Origin: Bacillus sp. 2205SS5-2
GTDB lineage: Bacteria; Bacillota; Bacilli; Bacillales; Bacillaceae_K
Reading direction: 5' to 3'
Assembly: GCF_037024155.1 (NCBI RefSeq)
Contig: NZ_JAYKTS010000006.1
Span: 28,799 to 92,798, forward strand
DNA length: 64,000 bases
The stretch's first letter is position 1. Every line of letters begins with the position of its first letter. The notes under the pieces are model-generated. The model saw only the letters and a list, made by a program, of their open reading frames with translations. It did no database searches and was not told the origin of the DNA. This document shows, piece after piece, positions 16,533 to 25,725 of the stretch. A program made the position numbers and the translations under genes.

Positions 16533-17450
16533 ATGGAACAGGTCATGCGTAACTTTTTCTTATTTTTATCAAAAAATCGAGGTCTGACCAAGTTGGCCAA
16601 ACGTTATGGCCTTAAATTTGGTGCAGGCAGATTTGTGGCCGGTGAGAGCATTGGGCAAGCAACGAAAGTTATCCAAGAGTTAAATAGAAAGGGGCTTGTT
16701 GTGACAATCGATTTCTTAGGAGAGTTTGTCGACAACGAAGCAGAAGCCAATGAAATGGCGGTTCATTCAATTATGGCGATTGAAGCAATTGGTCGAGAGA
16801 ACCTCGAATCACAACTCTCTTTAAAACTGACCTCAATGGGTCTTGATATCGCAGAAGCGGTCGTGATGCGAAATATGCGCAAGATTTTAACAGCTGCTCA
16901 AAAAAATAATGTGTTTGTAACGATTGATATGGAAGACTTTTCGCACTGTGGCAAAACATTAACCACCTTTAAACAGTTAAAAAGTGAATTTGACAATATC
17001 GGCACAGTGATTCAAGCCTATTTGTATCGAACTGAAGAGGATATAAAAGAATTGAATGCATATGCTCCGAATCTTCGTCTTGTAAAAGGAGCGTATAAGG
17101 AATCATCAGAAGTCGCTTTTCCAGAAAAGAGTGATGTAGATGAAAATTTCAAAAAAATCATTAAAATGCACTTATTAAATGGACATTACACAGCAGTTGC
17201 CACTCATGATGAGGCAATGATTGATTATACAAAACAACTAGTGAGAGAACACAATATTCCTCACGATCAGTTTGAATTTCAAATGCTATATGGGATTAGA
17301 GCAGAACGTCAGCTAGAGCTACAAAAAGAAGGCTATAAAATGCGGGTTTATGTCCCATATGGAACAGATTGGTACGGTTACTTTATGAGACGATTAGCCG
17401 AAAGACCTGCCAATGTTGGCTTTGTGGTCAAAGGAATTTTTCAAAAATAA
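16533..17450 (+). CDS. fadM: Proline dehydrogenase (FadM/YusM)
   Basis: FAD-dependent proline dehydrogenase that oxidises proline to pyrroline-5-carboxylate. 305 residues from ATG 16533 (GGGGGT before it). The TIM-barrel signature is clear: LSLKLTSMGLD, RLVKGAYKE, and the closing YGTDWYGYFMRRLAERPAN with the arginines that bind proline carboxylate. Next to the fadN-fadA-fadE operon, as in B. subtilis where it is called yusM/fadM. It has its own terminator and lacks a FadR box, so co-regulation with fadN is not shown here. Confidence 0.92.
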   Translation: MEQVMRNFFLFLSKNRGLTKLAKRYGLKFGAGRFVAGESIGQATKVIQELNRKGLVVTIDFLGEFVDNEAEANEMAVHSIMAIEAIGRENLESQLSLKLTSMGLDIAEAVVMRNMRKILTAAQKNNVFVTIDMEDFSHCGKTLTTFKQLKSEFDNIGTVIQAYLYRTEEDIKELNAYAPNLRLVKGAYKESSEVAFPEKSDVDENFKKIIKMHLLNGHYTAVATHDEAMIDYTKQLVREHNIPHDQFEFQMLYGIRAERQLELQKEGYKMRVYVPYGTDWYGYFMRRLAERPANVGFVVKGIFQK

Positions 17451-17477
17451 AGGCGTTATTTTTAACGTCTTTTTTCT
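17449..17477 (+). terminator. Terminator of fadM
   Basis: GGCGTTA / TAACGTC stem followed by six T residues, starting at the fadM stop. Confidence 0.75.
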
Positions 17478-17768
17478 TTGGATAGGACTCCCTTCAGACA
17501 CATTGTTGCGGTTTAATCTAATTCTAGGTGGAATAGGCCATTCTGGTAGGGATTTTTTAACAAAATAAACGAATAGGTGCCCCGGGATCGATCCTTTTAA
17601 GGGAATAGATATTGCTGAGAAAAGCGACGATCTTTTGGGAAGCCCTTCACACAGAAAGTTTGGCAATTTAACTGTATTTATTAGAAATACGAACAACATG
17701 AGTAGTATTCTTCCACTCTGATACGGAAAAATCCCTCCATTATTCCTTAAATAGTAATTTTCAAACAA
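17478..17768. other. Intergenic, no supported gene
   Basis: A minus-strand frame of 127 codons crosses into fadM and lacks a ribosome site. The forward frames hold only short unrelated peptides. Probably decayed DNA. Confidence 0.4.
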
Positions 17769-17794
17769 AACAGCCAATCACAAAGATTAGCTGT
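17769..17794 (-). terminator. Terminator of the yuzL-like gene
   Basis: Minus strand: ACAGCTAATC / GATTGGCTGT stem followed by TTTTG. Lies 16 bases after the stop at 17810. Confidence 0.65.
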
Positions 17795-17809
17795 CCGCAT
17801 ACACTATAC

Positions 17810-17944
17810 TTAAGGTTGCTTTTTGTACTGATTGTTTTGACTGTTTACTTTTCCACCACCATCATACTCAGGTGTCGGGCCAGCATCACCTTTTACGCTT
17901 GCAGCACTTACAGCAGCTTTCGAAGGATTTTTTTTCCGTTTCAT
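17810..17944 (-). CDS. yuzL: YuzL-family small protein
   Basis: 44-residue basic protein: MKRKKNPSKAAVSAASVKGD then AGPTPEYDGGGKVNSQNNQYKKQ. I recognise this as the YuzL family of sporeformers (function unknown). ATG 17944 has GGAGGTGG 6 bases ahead; an upstream extension to 18028 has no ribosome site. It is divergent from fadN, with the FadR box lying between the two starts. Confidence 0.8.
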   Translation of the reverse strand: MKRKKNPSKAAVSAASVKGDAGPTPEYDGGGKVNSQNNQYKKQP

Positions 17945-18118
17945 ATTATCCACCTCCAACACTAGTATTCCCGGGATTTTGCAGTTCATTACAAATAAAA
18001 AAAACAGTATTTTTTGAAAATTTATCATATTTTAATAGTTAAAATATTGCGCTTTCTTCCATTTTCTTATATATTATATATAGTAGAACTCATTCGAGGG
18101 ATTTTTTTTGGCAATAAA

Positions 18119-18138
18119 ATGAATGAGTATTCATTCAA
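18119..18138 (+). promoter_or_regulatory. FadR (YsiA) operator ahead of fadN
   Basis: TGAATGAGTATTCATTCA at 18120-18137 is the 18-base FadR box of Bacillus (TGAATGAnTAnTCATTCA). It sits 24 bases upstream of the fadN start, where bound FadR would block the promoter until long-chain acyl-CoA releases it. Confidence 0.9.
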
Positions 18139-18160
18139 GATGTCAAAGGGGGAAATATAC

Positions 18161-20545
18161 GTGACGAAACAAATCAAAAAAGCAGCCGTTTTAGGATCTG
18201 GGGTAATGGGGTCTGGAATCGCCGCTCACTTAGCAAACATTGGAATTCCAACACTATTACTAGATATTGTACCGCGTGAAGTAACAGATGGTGAAAAAGC
18301 AAAAGGACTGACATTAGAAGATAAAGTCGTTCGTAACCGCATTAGTGAAAACGCTTTAAAAAAGTTATTAAAACAAAAACCAGCACCACTAACTTCGAAA
18401 AAGAACTTGGAACTGATTCAAGCAGGTAACTTTGAAGACGACATGAACCAATTAAGCGATGTTGATTGGATCATAGAAGTCGTTGTAGAGAATTTAGATA
18501 TAAAGAAAAAAGTGTTCCAACAAGTGGAAGAGCATCGTAAAGTGGGAAGCATTGTTAGCTCAAATACTTCTGGCATATCGGTGGAAGCAATGGCAGAAGG
18601 ACGTTCAGCAGATTTTCAACGTAACTTCCTAGGCACACATTTCTTTAATCCACCTCGTTACTTAAAATTACTTGAAGTGATTCCGACGAAACACACGGAT
18701 CCTGAAGTTCTTCAATTCATGAAAACATTTGGTGAAGATGTGCTAGGAAAAGGCGTTGTATTTGCGAAAGATACGCCAAACTTTATCGCTAACCGAATTG
18801 GAACTTACGGTCTTCTTGTCACGGTACAAGAAATGGTAAAAGGTGGTTTCAGTGTCGGAGAAGTGGATTCAGTAACTGGACCTTTGATCGGAAGACCTAA
18901 GAGCGCTACTTTCCGTACGTTAGATGTTGTCGGACTAGATACATTCGCTCATGTTGCCAAAAATGTGTATGACCAAGTTGAAGGCGCTGAAAAAGAAGTG
19001 TTTGCAACGCCTGAATTTATGAAGAAAATGATTGAAAATGGCTGGTTAGGAAGTAAATCAGGGCAGGGATTCTTCTTGAAAAAGGGAAAAGAAATCCTTG
19101 AGCTCAATACGGCAACCTTAGAATATCAGGAACGCAAAAAGTTAAAAACACCTGCTCTTGAAATGAGCAAGCAGCAAAAAGGAGCAAAGCGTAAACTGAA
19201 ATCGTTAGTGTATAGTGACGACAAAGCTGGCAACTTATTATGGAATATTTTATCCCCTGTTCTTCTGTATTCTGCTGAGCTCTTTGGCACGATTGCGGAT
19301 GATGTTGTCGCAATCGATCAAGCAATGAAATGGGGATTTGGTTGGGAATTCGGTCCGTTTGAAACTTGGGATGGGATCGGAATCGAAGCTTCTGTGAAGA
19401 AAATGCAAGCAGAAGGAAAGGAAATTCCTGCATGGATTACCAATATGCTTGCAGCTGGTCACACTTCTTTTTACAAAGAAGTAGAGGGAGAACTCTTCTT
19501 CTTCCATGAGGGTGATTACAAAAAAGTGGAACGAAATGAAAAAGAAATCGACCTAAAATTGTTGAAAAAACAAGGCAAGTTAATCAAGAAAAATACAGGT
19601 GCTAGTTTAATTGATATTGGTGATGGAGTCGCCCTTTTAGAATTCCACTCGCAAAACAATGCGATTGGAATGGACATCATTCAAATGGTGAATTTTGCAG
19701 TAGATGAAGTAGAGAAGAACTATAAGGGCCTTGTTATCGGAAATCAAGCGAAAAACTTCTGTGTGGGAGCCAACTTAGCACTGATCTTAATGGAAGCACA
19801 AGATGATAATGTTTTTGAAATAGAAATGGTGATTCGTCACTTCCAACAAGCGATGTTAAAAATGAAATATAGCCATAAACCAGTTGTCGCAGCACCATTT
19901 GGTATGACTCTTGGTGGTGGAGCAGAGATGTGTTTACCAACCGACCATATCCAAGCTTCGATGGAAACGTATATGGGACTGGTTGAAGTCGGAGTCGGAC
20001 TAATCCCTGGCGGAGGCGGAAACAAAGAGCTGTATATGAAGTATCTAGCCAGCCTACCAACAGGCGTTGATTTTGATCTTCAAAAAGTAGCGAATTCTGT
20101 TTTTGAAAGTATTGCGATGGCAAAAGTTTCAACATCTGGTGAAGAAGCTAGAGACAACAACTTCATCAACAAAGCTGATGGAGTGAGCGTGAACGGAAAT
20201 CATCAATTGTATGACGCGAAACAAGCTGTGCTTTCATTAAGCGAAGCCGGTTATACACCTCCAGTACGCACAAAGGTACCAGTCGTAGGAGAGCCGGGCT
20301 ATGCGACCCTACTATTAGGAGCCCAAGCCATGATGAACTCTGGTTATATTTCAGAGCATGATTTGAAAATTGCTAAAAAACTAGCTTACGTCATTGCAGG
20401 CGGAAAAGTACCATACGGAACAGAAGTAGATGAACAATACTTACTTGACCTTGAACGCCAAGCATTTGTTGAGCTTGTAGCTGAACCAAAATCACAACAA
20501 AGGATGCAACACATGCTTGTCAAAGGTAAGCCATTACGTAACTAA
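18161..20545 (+). CDS. fadN: 3-hydroxyacyl-CoA dehydrogenase / enoyl-CoA hydratase FadN
   Basis: 794-residue fusion enzyme for two steps of fatty-acid beta-oxidation. The NAD-binding dehydrogenase domain starts at once (VLGSGVMGSGIAAHLANIG, GxGxxG at 12-17), with SSNTSG and HFFNPPRY motifs at about 130-160. The crotonase-like domain lies at about residues 480-700 (NFCVGANL, GMTLGGGAEMCLP, VGVGLIPGGGG). The start is GTG 18161 with AAGGGGG before it; the frame is open further upstream, but that stretch is the FadR box. First gene of fadN-fadA-fadE. Confidence 0.95.
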   Translation: MTKQIKKAAVLGSGVMGSGIAAHLANIGIPTLLLDIVPREVTDGEKAKGLTLEDKVVRNRISENALKKLLKQKPAPLTSKKNLELIQAGNFEDDMNQLSDVDWIIEVVVENLDIKKKVFQQVEEHRKVGSIVSSNTSGISVEAMAEGRSADFQRNFLGTHFFNPPRYLKLLEVIPTKHTDPEVLQFMKTFGEDVLGKGVVFAKDTPNFIANRIGTYGLLVTVQEMVKGGFSVGEVDSVTGPLIGRPKSATFRTLDVVGLDTFAHVAKNVYDQVEGAEKEVFATPEFMKKMIENGWLGSKSGQGFFLKKGKEILELNTATLEYQERKKLKTPALEMSKQQKGAKRKLKSLVYSDDKAGNLLWNILSPVLLYSAELFGTIADDVVAIDQAMKWGFGWEFGPFETWDGIGIEASVKKMQAEGKEIPAWITNMLAAGHTSFYKEVEGELFFFHEGDYKKVERNEKEIDLKLLKKQGKLIKKNTGASLIDIGDGVALLEFHSQNNAIGMDIIQMVNFAVDEVEKNYKGLVIGNQAKNFCVGANLALILMEAQDDNVFEIEMVIRHFQQAMLKMKYSHKPVVAAPFGMTLGGGAEMCLPTDHIQASMETYMGLVEVGVGLIPGGGGNKELYMKYLASLPTGVDFDLQKVANSVFESIAMAKVSTSGEEARDNNFINKADGVSVNGNHQLYDAKQAVLSLSEAGYTPPVRTKVPVVGEPGYATLLLGAQAMMNSGYISEHDLKIAKKLAYVIAGGKVPYGTEVDEQYLLDLERQAFVELVAEPKSQQRMQHMLVKGKPLRN

Positions 20546-20580
20546 GAAATGGTAATTTAAGAGAAAAGGGGAGATCCATC

Positions 20581-21756
20581 ATGCGTGAAGCGGTCATCGT
20601 GAGTGGTGCTAGAACACCAGTCGGAAGAGCGAAGAAAGGAACATTAGCCTCTGTAAGACCAGATGATTTAGGGGCACTAGTGGTAAAAGAAACATTAAAG
20701 CGTGCTGGAAATTATGAAGGGAATATAGATGATTTAATCATCGGTTGTGCGATGCCAGAAGCGGAACAGGGTCTGAATATGGCAAGAAACATTGGCGCAC
20801 TAGCTGGTCTTCCAAATACAGTACCAGCCATTACGATCAATCGTTACTGTTCTTCAGGCTTGCAGTCCATTGCCAATGCAGCCGAGAAAATTATGATTGG
20901 TCATGCCGATACAATCATTGCAGGTGGAGCAGAATCAATGAGTTTAGTGCCTATGATGGGTCATGTTGTCCGTCCGAACGCAACATTAGCAGAAACAGCA
21001 CCGGAGTACTATATGGGCATGGGTCATACTGCTGAAGCTGTTGCCCAAAAATATGGTATCTCACGTGAAGATCAAGATGCATTTGCGGTAAGAAGTCATC
21101 AGCGTGCGGCAAAAGCATTAGCAGAAGGAAAGTTTGCGGATGAAACAGTAGCCGTGGATGTGACACTTCGCTCTGTAGATGAGAATAATAAATTAGTAGA
21201 TAAAGAGCTTCAATTTTCAAAAGATGAAGGTGTTCGTCCAAATACAACCGCCGAAGTACTAGGAAAGCTACGCCCAGCATTCAATGTCAGAGGTTCCGTA
21301 ACAGCCGGAAACTCTTCGCAAACCAGTGACGGAGCAGCAGCTGTAATGGTCATGGATCGTGAAAAATCAACTTCACTTGGATTAACTCCGATGGCCAAGT
21401 TTCGTTCCTTTTCAGTAGCTGGTGTAGCACCTGAAATTATGGGAATTGGACCAGTTGAAGCAATTCCGAAAGCACTGAAGCTAGCGGGCTTAGAATTATC
21501 CGATATCGGATTGTTTGAACTAAATGAGGCGTTTGCTTCTCAATCGATACAAGTTATTCGTCAGCTAGGTTTAAATGAGGACATCGTCAACGTAAATGGT
21601 GGTGCCATTGCACTTGGTCATCCACTTGGATGTACGGGTTCTAAATTAACGCTTTCCCTCATCCATGAAATGAAACGTCGTAATCAACAATTTGGTGTTG
21701 TCACCATGTGTATTGGTGGCGGCATGGGTGCTGCTGGAGTATTTGAACTGATTTAA
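20581..21756 (+). CDS. fadA: Acetyl-CoA C-acyltransferase (3-ketoacyl-CoA thiolase) FadA
   Basis: 391-residue thiolase that closes the beta-oxidation cycle. Acyl-accepting Cys90 (NRYCSSGLQS), the His loop GGAIALGHPLGCTGSKL and the second cysteine loop VTMCIGGGMGAAGVFEL are all present. Ribosome site GGGGAGATCC. Lies 35 bases after fadN in the same operon. Confidence 0.96.
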   Translation: MREAVIVSGARTPVGRAKKGTLASVRPDDLGALVVKETLKRAGNYEGNIDDLIIGCAMPEAEQGLNMARNIGALAGLPNTVPAITINRYCSSGLQSIANAAEKIMIGHADTIIAGGAESMSLVPMMGHVVRPNATLAETAPEYYMGMGHTAEAVAQKYGISREDQDAFAVRSHQRAAKALAEGKFADETVAVDVTLRSVDENNKLVDKELQFSKDEGVRPNTTAEVLGKLRPAFNVRGSVTAGNSSQTSDGAAAVMVMDREKSTSLGLTPMAKFRSFSVAGVAPEIMGIGPVEAIPKALKLAGLELSDIGLFELNEAFASQSIQVIRQLGLNEDIVNVNGGAIALGHPLGCTGSKLTLSLIHEMKRRNQQFGVVTMCIGGGMGAAGVFELI

Positions 21757-21823
21757 TTGGATTTAGGAGGCGATGATTGTCGCCTCTGCTATACATTTTT
21801 ACCATTCTAAGGAGGAATTATTA

Positions 21824-23608
21824 ATGACGAATTCAACAGATAAATTAGTAAAAGGCGGAAGTTTTTTAATTGAAGATGTATCGTATGACCAAGTGTTTAC
21901 ACCTGAAGAGTATTCAGATGAGCAATTAATGATTGCCAAAACAACAGAAGATTATGTAGCGAAAGAAGTTTTACCAGTTGTGGAGAACCTTGAAAATCAT
22001 GAGTTTGAACACTCTGTTCGCTTACTAAAAGAAGCAGGAGACCTTGGTCTACTTGGAGCAGATGTGCCAGAAGAGTACGGCGGTCTCGGACTAGACAAAG
22101 TAAGTTCTGCGTTAATTGCTGAGAAAATGTCACGTGCAGGAGGATTCTCGATTACACACGGGGCTCACGTAGGAATCGGTTCCCTACCAATTGTATTATT
22201 TGGTGATGAAGATCAAAAAAATAAATACTTACCCCCTCTTTCTACGGGAGAATTAATTGCGGCTTATGCATTAACGGAGCCAGGTTCAGGTTCAGATGCA
22301 TTAGGAGCAAAAACAACTGCGAAGCTTAATGCTGAGGGTACTCACTATGTATTGAATGGTGAAAAACAATGGATCACAAACGCTGGTTTTGCCGATGTGT
22401 TCGTGGTGTATGCGAAAATTGACGGCGAGCAATTCTCAGCCTTTATCGTAGAGCGTGAGTTTGCTGGAGTGTCAACTGGTGCTGAAGAGAAAAAGATGGG
22501 AATCAAAAGCTCGTCTACTCGTACATTAATTCTTGAAGATGCTCAAGTTCCAGTTGAAAACCTATTAGGTCAAGCGGGCAAAGGTCATATTATCGCCTTT
22601 AATATCCTAAATATCGGTCGTTACAAATTAGGAGTAGGTGCTGTTGGAGCGTCTAAGCGCGCGCTAGAAATTGCCTTACAATATGGAAACCAACGTCAAC
22701 AATTTAAAACACCAATTTCTGCTTTTAACTTAACAAAAGAGAAATTCTCTACGATGGCAGCTAAACTGTATGCGGCGGAAAGCTCTGTCTACCGTACAGT
22801 TGGATTATTTGAAGACCGTATGAGTCAATTAACAGACGAAGAAGTGAAAAACGGAAAAGAAGTAGCTAATTCGATCGCAGAATATGCGATTGAGTGTTCT
22901 TTAAATAAAGTATTTGCAACAGAAGTGTTAGATTACATTGCTGATGAAGGCGTCCAAATCCATGGTGGATATGGCTTTATGCAAGAATATGAAATTGAAA
23001 GAATGTACAGAGACTCTCGGATTAATCGTATCTTCGAAGGAACGAATGAAATCAACCGCCTATTAGTACCAGGCACATTCCTTCGTAAAGCGATGAAAGG
23101 TGAATTACCTTTACTTCAGAAAGCTCGAGCTCTTCAAGAAGAATTAATGATGATGATGCCAGAAGAAGTTGGCGATGCGCCATTAGCACAAGAAAAAATG
23201 CTTGTGAAAAATGCGAAGAAAATTGGTTTATTAGCAGCGGGTCTTGCAGCACAAAAATTTGGCAAGGCGCTTGAAAAAGAACAAGAAGTCCTAGTTAACA
23301 TTGCCGACATCGTATCCAATGCTTATGCAATGGAATCAGCTGTTCTTCGTACAGAGAAAGCAATCGAAACTCAAGGTCTTGAAAAAGCCCAGCAAAAACT
23401 ACTCTATACGCAAATCTTCTGTCAAGAAGCGTTCATTGAAATTGAACAACACGCCAAAGAAACATTAGTTGCGGTAGAAACAGGCGATTCTTTACGCATG
23501 ATGCTGTCAGCTCTTCGTAAACTAATTCGCTACACACCAGTAAATGTAGTTGCATTAAAACGTGAAGCATCAGAGAAATTAGTCGATGCAGAGAAATACG
23601 CCCTATAA
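21824..23608 (+). CDS. fadE: Acyl-CoA dehydrogenase FadE
   Basis: 594-residue FAD acyl-CoA dehydrogenase, first oxidation of beta-oxidation. Motifs: YALTEPGSGSDALG and KQWITNAGFADVF (substrate/FAD binding), RQQFKTPI, and IHGGYGFMQEYEIERMYRDSRI with FEGTNEINR at about 380-420. An extra C-terminal helical domain of about 160 residues is usual for the YusJ type. ATG 21824 has AAGGAGGAATT ahead. Third gene of the operon, 67 bases after fadA, followed by a terminator. Confidence 0.95.
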   Translation: MTNSTDKLVKGGSFLIEDVSYDQVFTPEEYSDEQLMIAKTTEDYVAKEVLPVVENLENHEFEHSVRLLKEAGDLGLLGADVPEEYGGLGLDKVSSALIAEKMSRAGGFSITHGAHVGIGSLPIVLFGDEDQKNKYLPPLSTGELIAAYALTEPGSGSDALGAKTTAKLNAEGTHYVLNGEKQWITNAGFADVFVVYAKIDGEQFSAFIVEREFAGVSTGAEEKKMGIKSSSTRTLILEDAQVPVENLLGQAGKGHIIAFNILNIGRYKLGVGAVGASKRALEIALQYGNQRQQFKTPISAFNLTKEKFSTMAAKLYAAESSVYRTVGLFEDRMSQLTDEEVKNGKEVANSIAEYAIECSLNKVFATEVLDYIADEGVQIHGGYGFMQEYEIERMYRDSRINRIFEGTNEINRLLVPGTFLRKAMKGELPLLQKARALQEELMMMMPEEVGDAPLAQEKMLVKNAKKIGLLAAGLAAQKFGKALEKEQEVLVNIADIVSNAYAMESAVLRTEKAIETQGLEKAQQKLLYTQIFCQEAFIEIEQHAKETLVAVETGDSLRMMLSALRKLIRYTPVNVVALKREASEKLVDAEKYAL

Positions 23609-23618
23609 TATTGAGCAT

Positions 23619-23649
23619 AAAAGAGAGTCCCATTGGGCTCTCTTTTTTA
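23619..23649 (+). terminator. Terminator of the fad operon
   Basis: AAAGAGAGTCCC / GGGCTCTCTTTTTT stem-loop 11 bases after the fadE stop. Confidence 0.85.
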
Positions 23650-23892
23650 TGTGGATAACTATGCGGGAACGGATATTCTTGGAAAGGTATAGGGGAAAGG
23701 ACTTGTGATGACAACATTCCTTCGTTTTGAATTGGGAATGTAGCTTTGAAGTTGGGGCATTTTAAAGAAGTAGTATAGCTTTTAAGATGATTACTTGTAT
23801 GACTATTTATGCACGACATTGATGCGTTACTGCACAATTTTGAGGCTCGAATGCTCGACGTTAAGGCCAGAATGCAGAACTTCAGTTTACTA
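23650..23892. other. Intergenic with degenerate GCAC-rich direct repeats
   Basis: No gene. Around 23810-23880 short, irregular repeats (GCACGAC, GCGTTACTGCACAA, GAATGCTCGAC, GAATGCAGAAC) resemble the degenerate repeat upstream of cas3. Confidence 0.35.
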
Positions 23893-24053
23893 GGCTGTTT
23901 TCGCAAAGTTTGTAGTTTTTCGTAGCAGTTTATTATCTTTGATAAAGCTTTGTTTCGGGTATCATTTCGTCTGTTTTGGATGAAAATTAACAGTGAAGTA
24001 GAAAAATTAATTGATAATCAGATGAAATAGCCACAAGGTAAACGAGAAGAGCC
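23893..24053 (+). mobile_element. MITE copy, near full length
   Basis: GGCTGTTTTCGCAAAGTTTG at the left and ACGAGAAGAGCC at the right, 161 bp. Flanking 8-mers GTTTACTA and ATTTAGTA match at 6 of 8 places. The centre keeps TTTCGGGTATCATTTCGTCTG, the site where the tandem unit is inserted in other copies. Confidence 0.75.
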
Positions 24054-24089
24054 ATTTAGTATTATCTTTACCCCTCGAAATCAGCCCGC

Positions 24090-24136
24090 TTGACGTAAGG
24101 AGGTAGTTATAATATTATATGTTTAAACATTTAAAC
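24090..24136 (+). promoter_or_regulatory. Promoter and ArsR-type operator of the SDR/ArsR pair
   Basis: TTGACG (24090-24095), 17 bases, TATTAT (24113-24118), then the perfect palindrome GTTTAAACATTTAAAC (24121-24136) over the expected transcription start. The AT-rich dyad is what ArsR-family repressors bind, and an ArsR gene ends the operon, so self-repression is likely. Confidence 0.65.
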
Positions 24137-24162
24137 TTATATTAAGGATTAAAGGAGAAGAA

Positions 24163-24942
24163 ATGATGAAATCAACCGTTCTAATTACAGGTGCTTCTGG
24201 AGGCATTGGGTTAGCATTAGCAAAGCTATTTGCTCAAGATCAGCATAATCTAGTACTCGTGGCTCGAAGTGAAGATAAATTAAATGAAATTGCACAGGAT
24301 TTATCGAAAAAACATAGCATCAAAGTTAATGTGATTGTAAGTGACTTATCCAAGCCACAAGCGGCCAAACAACTATTCGAAGAAACGAAACGGAGAGGCT
24401 TGGTCATTGATTCACTGATCAATAATGCTGGTTTTGGTTTGTTTGGTGAATTTGAGAAAACAGATATGCAAAGGGAATTAGAGATGATTCAAGTGAACAT
24501 AACCGCAGTAACCGAGTTAAGTAAGTATTTTGGACAAGAGATGGTAGAGCGAAAACAAGGACAGGTACTAAATGTGGCATCAACAGCTGCTTTTCAACCA
24601 GGTCCACTTATGGCTGTCTATTATGCAACGAAAGCTTATGTGCTCTCATTCTCGGAAGCTCTCTCGAATGAATGGAAAGATTCGGGAATTACGGTATCTG
24701 CATTATGCCCCGGTCCAACTAGCACTGGCTTTGGGGATCAAGCGGAACTCGGTCAGTCTAAGCTCTTCAAAAGTGGTGTAATGGATGCTGAATCGGTTGC
24801 GAGAAAAGCGTATGAAGGCTTAAAACAAGAAAAAACAGTGGTGATTCCAGGAATGAAAAATAAAATCCTAGCCAAGGCCGTTCGCTTAATGCCAAGAAGC
24901 ATCGTTCCAAGCATTGTTCGTAAAGCCCAAGACCGAGTATAA
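24163..24942 (+). CDS. Short-chain dehydrogenase/reductase (YqjQ-like)
   Basis: 259-residue classical SDR. NADP(H)-binding TGASGGIGLALAK (residues 9-21), NNAGFG, catalytic Ser in NVASTAAF and the YxxxK motif as YYATKAYV. C-terminus basic. Ribosome site AAAGGAGAAG. Followed immediately by an ArsR-family regulator that is probably co-transcribed. The substrate cannot be deduced; the DltE/YqjQ-like group acts on varied carbonyls. Confidence 0.88.
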   Translation: MMKSTVLITGASGGIGLALAKLFAQDQHNLVLVARSEDKLNEIAQDLSKKHSIKVNVIVSDLSKPQAAKQLFEETKRRGLVIDSLINNAGFGLFGEFEKTDMQRELEMIQVNITAVTELSKYFGQEMVERKQGQVLNVASTAAFQPGPLMAVYYATKAYVLSFSEALSNEWKDSGITVSALCPGPTSTGFGDQAELGQSKLFKSGVMDAESVARKAYEGLKQEKTVVIPGMKNKILAKAVRLMPRSIVPSIVRKAQDRV

Positions 24943-24974
24943 TGGAAGGTGAAACCGGAGAAAGGAAGTACATT

Positions 24975-25277
24975 ATGGGGCAAAAAGCTATTGAAACATT
25001 TCGTTCTTGCATACCGCTTTTTCAAGCGCTAAGCGATCCATATCGTCAAGATATTATCTTACTATTAGCGGAAAAGCAGCCAATGACGGTAAATGAAATC
25101 ACTGAGAACTTAACGCTTTCTCGACCAGCTGTTTCGCATCATTTAAAAATGCTTCGCGATCAAAAGCTTGTTTCGATTGTGCAAAAGGGAACACAAAGAT
25201 ATTACTCACTAGAATTAGCGGATGCAACTGAACTACTAAAAGAACTAATCTATACAGTAGAAACAACTTGTAATTAA
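24975..25277 (+). CDS. ArsR-family transcriptional regulator
   Basis: 100-residue winged-helix repressor: LFQALSDPYRQDIILLLAEKQPMTVNEI then the recognition region LTLSRPAVSHHLKMLRDQKLV and wing IVQKGTQRYYSLE. No metal-binding CxC motif in the helix region, so it is probably not a metal sensor. ATG 24975 has GGAGAAAGGAAG ahead; a frame from 24942 overlaps the SDR stop. Likely represses its own operon through the palindrome at 24121. Confidence 0.85.
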   Translation: MGQKAIETFRSCIPLFQALSDPYRQDIILLLAEKQPMTVNEITENLTLSRPAVSHHLKMLRDQKLVSIVQKGTQRYYSLELADATELLKELIYTVETTCN

Positions 25278-25288
25278 GGAGTGTAGTA

Positions 25289-25648
25289 ATGGTAACTTTT
25301 TATCAATATCCTAAGTGTGGGACGTGTAGAAAAGCAAAAAAATGGTTAGAAGAAAATAATGTGCAGGTAGATGATATCCACATTGTCGAAAATCCGCCAT
25401 CAGCCGAATTACTTAAACAGCTACATGAGAAGAGCGGACTTGAATTGAAAAAATTCTTCAATACTTCCGGACAAAAATACCGTGAGCTCGGAATGAAAGA
25501 CCGCATGAAAACGGCAACAGAGGAAGAACTACTGCAATTACTTGCGTCAGACGGAATGTTAATTAAACGACCAATTGTTACAGACGGGCAAAAAGTGACC
25601 GTTGGATTTAACGAAGAGCAATTTGAGAACTCATGGGTGAATTCTTGA
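25289..25648 (+). CDS. yusI: ArsC/Spx-family protein YusI
   Basis: 119-residue thioredoxin-like protein of the arsenate reductase/Spx superfamily, with CxxC at C10-C13 (YPKCGTCRKAKKWL), the conserved KKFFNTSGQKYRELG and the RPIV motif (LIKRPIVTDG). B. subtilis YusI sits in the same place next to gcvH. Whether it reduces arsenate or acts as a regulator is unknown. Eleven bases after arsR; GGAGTG ribosome site. Confidence 0.88.
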   Translation: MVTFYQYPKCGTCRKAKKWLEENNVQVDDIHIVENPPSAELLKQLHEKSGLELKKFFNTSGQKYRELGMKDRMKTATEEELLQLLASDGMLIKRPIVTDGQKVTVGFNEEQFENSWVNS

Positions 25649-25725
25649 AAATAAAAAGGGATTTCTTGCTTTTTGTCGAATAGATATGGGAAGATTAAGT
25701 TGACTATAGGTTTGGAGGGATTTTA

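Noticed and set aside
17394-17777. 127-codon minus-strand frame overlapping the end of fadM
   Set aside because: No ribosome site, overlaps a certain gene in antisense, composition unlike a coding sequence.
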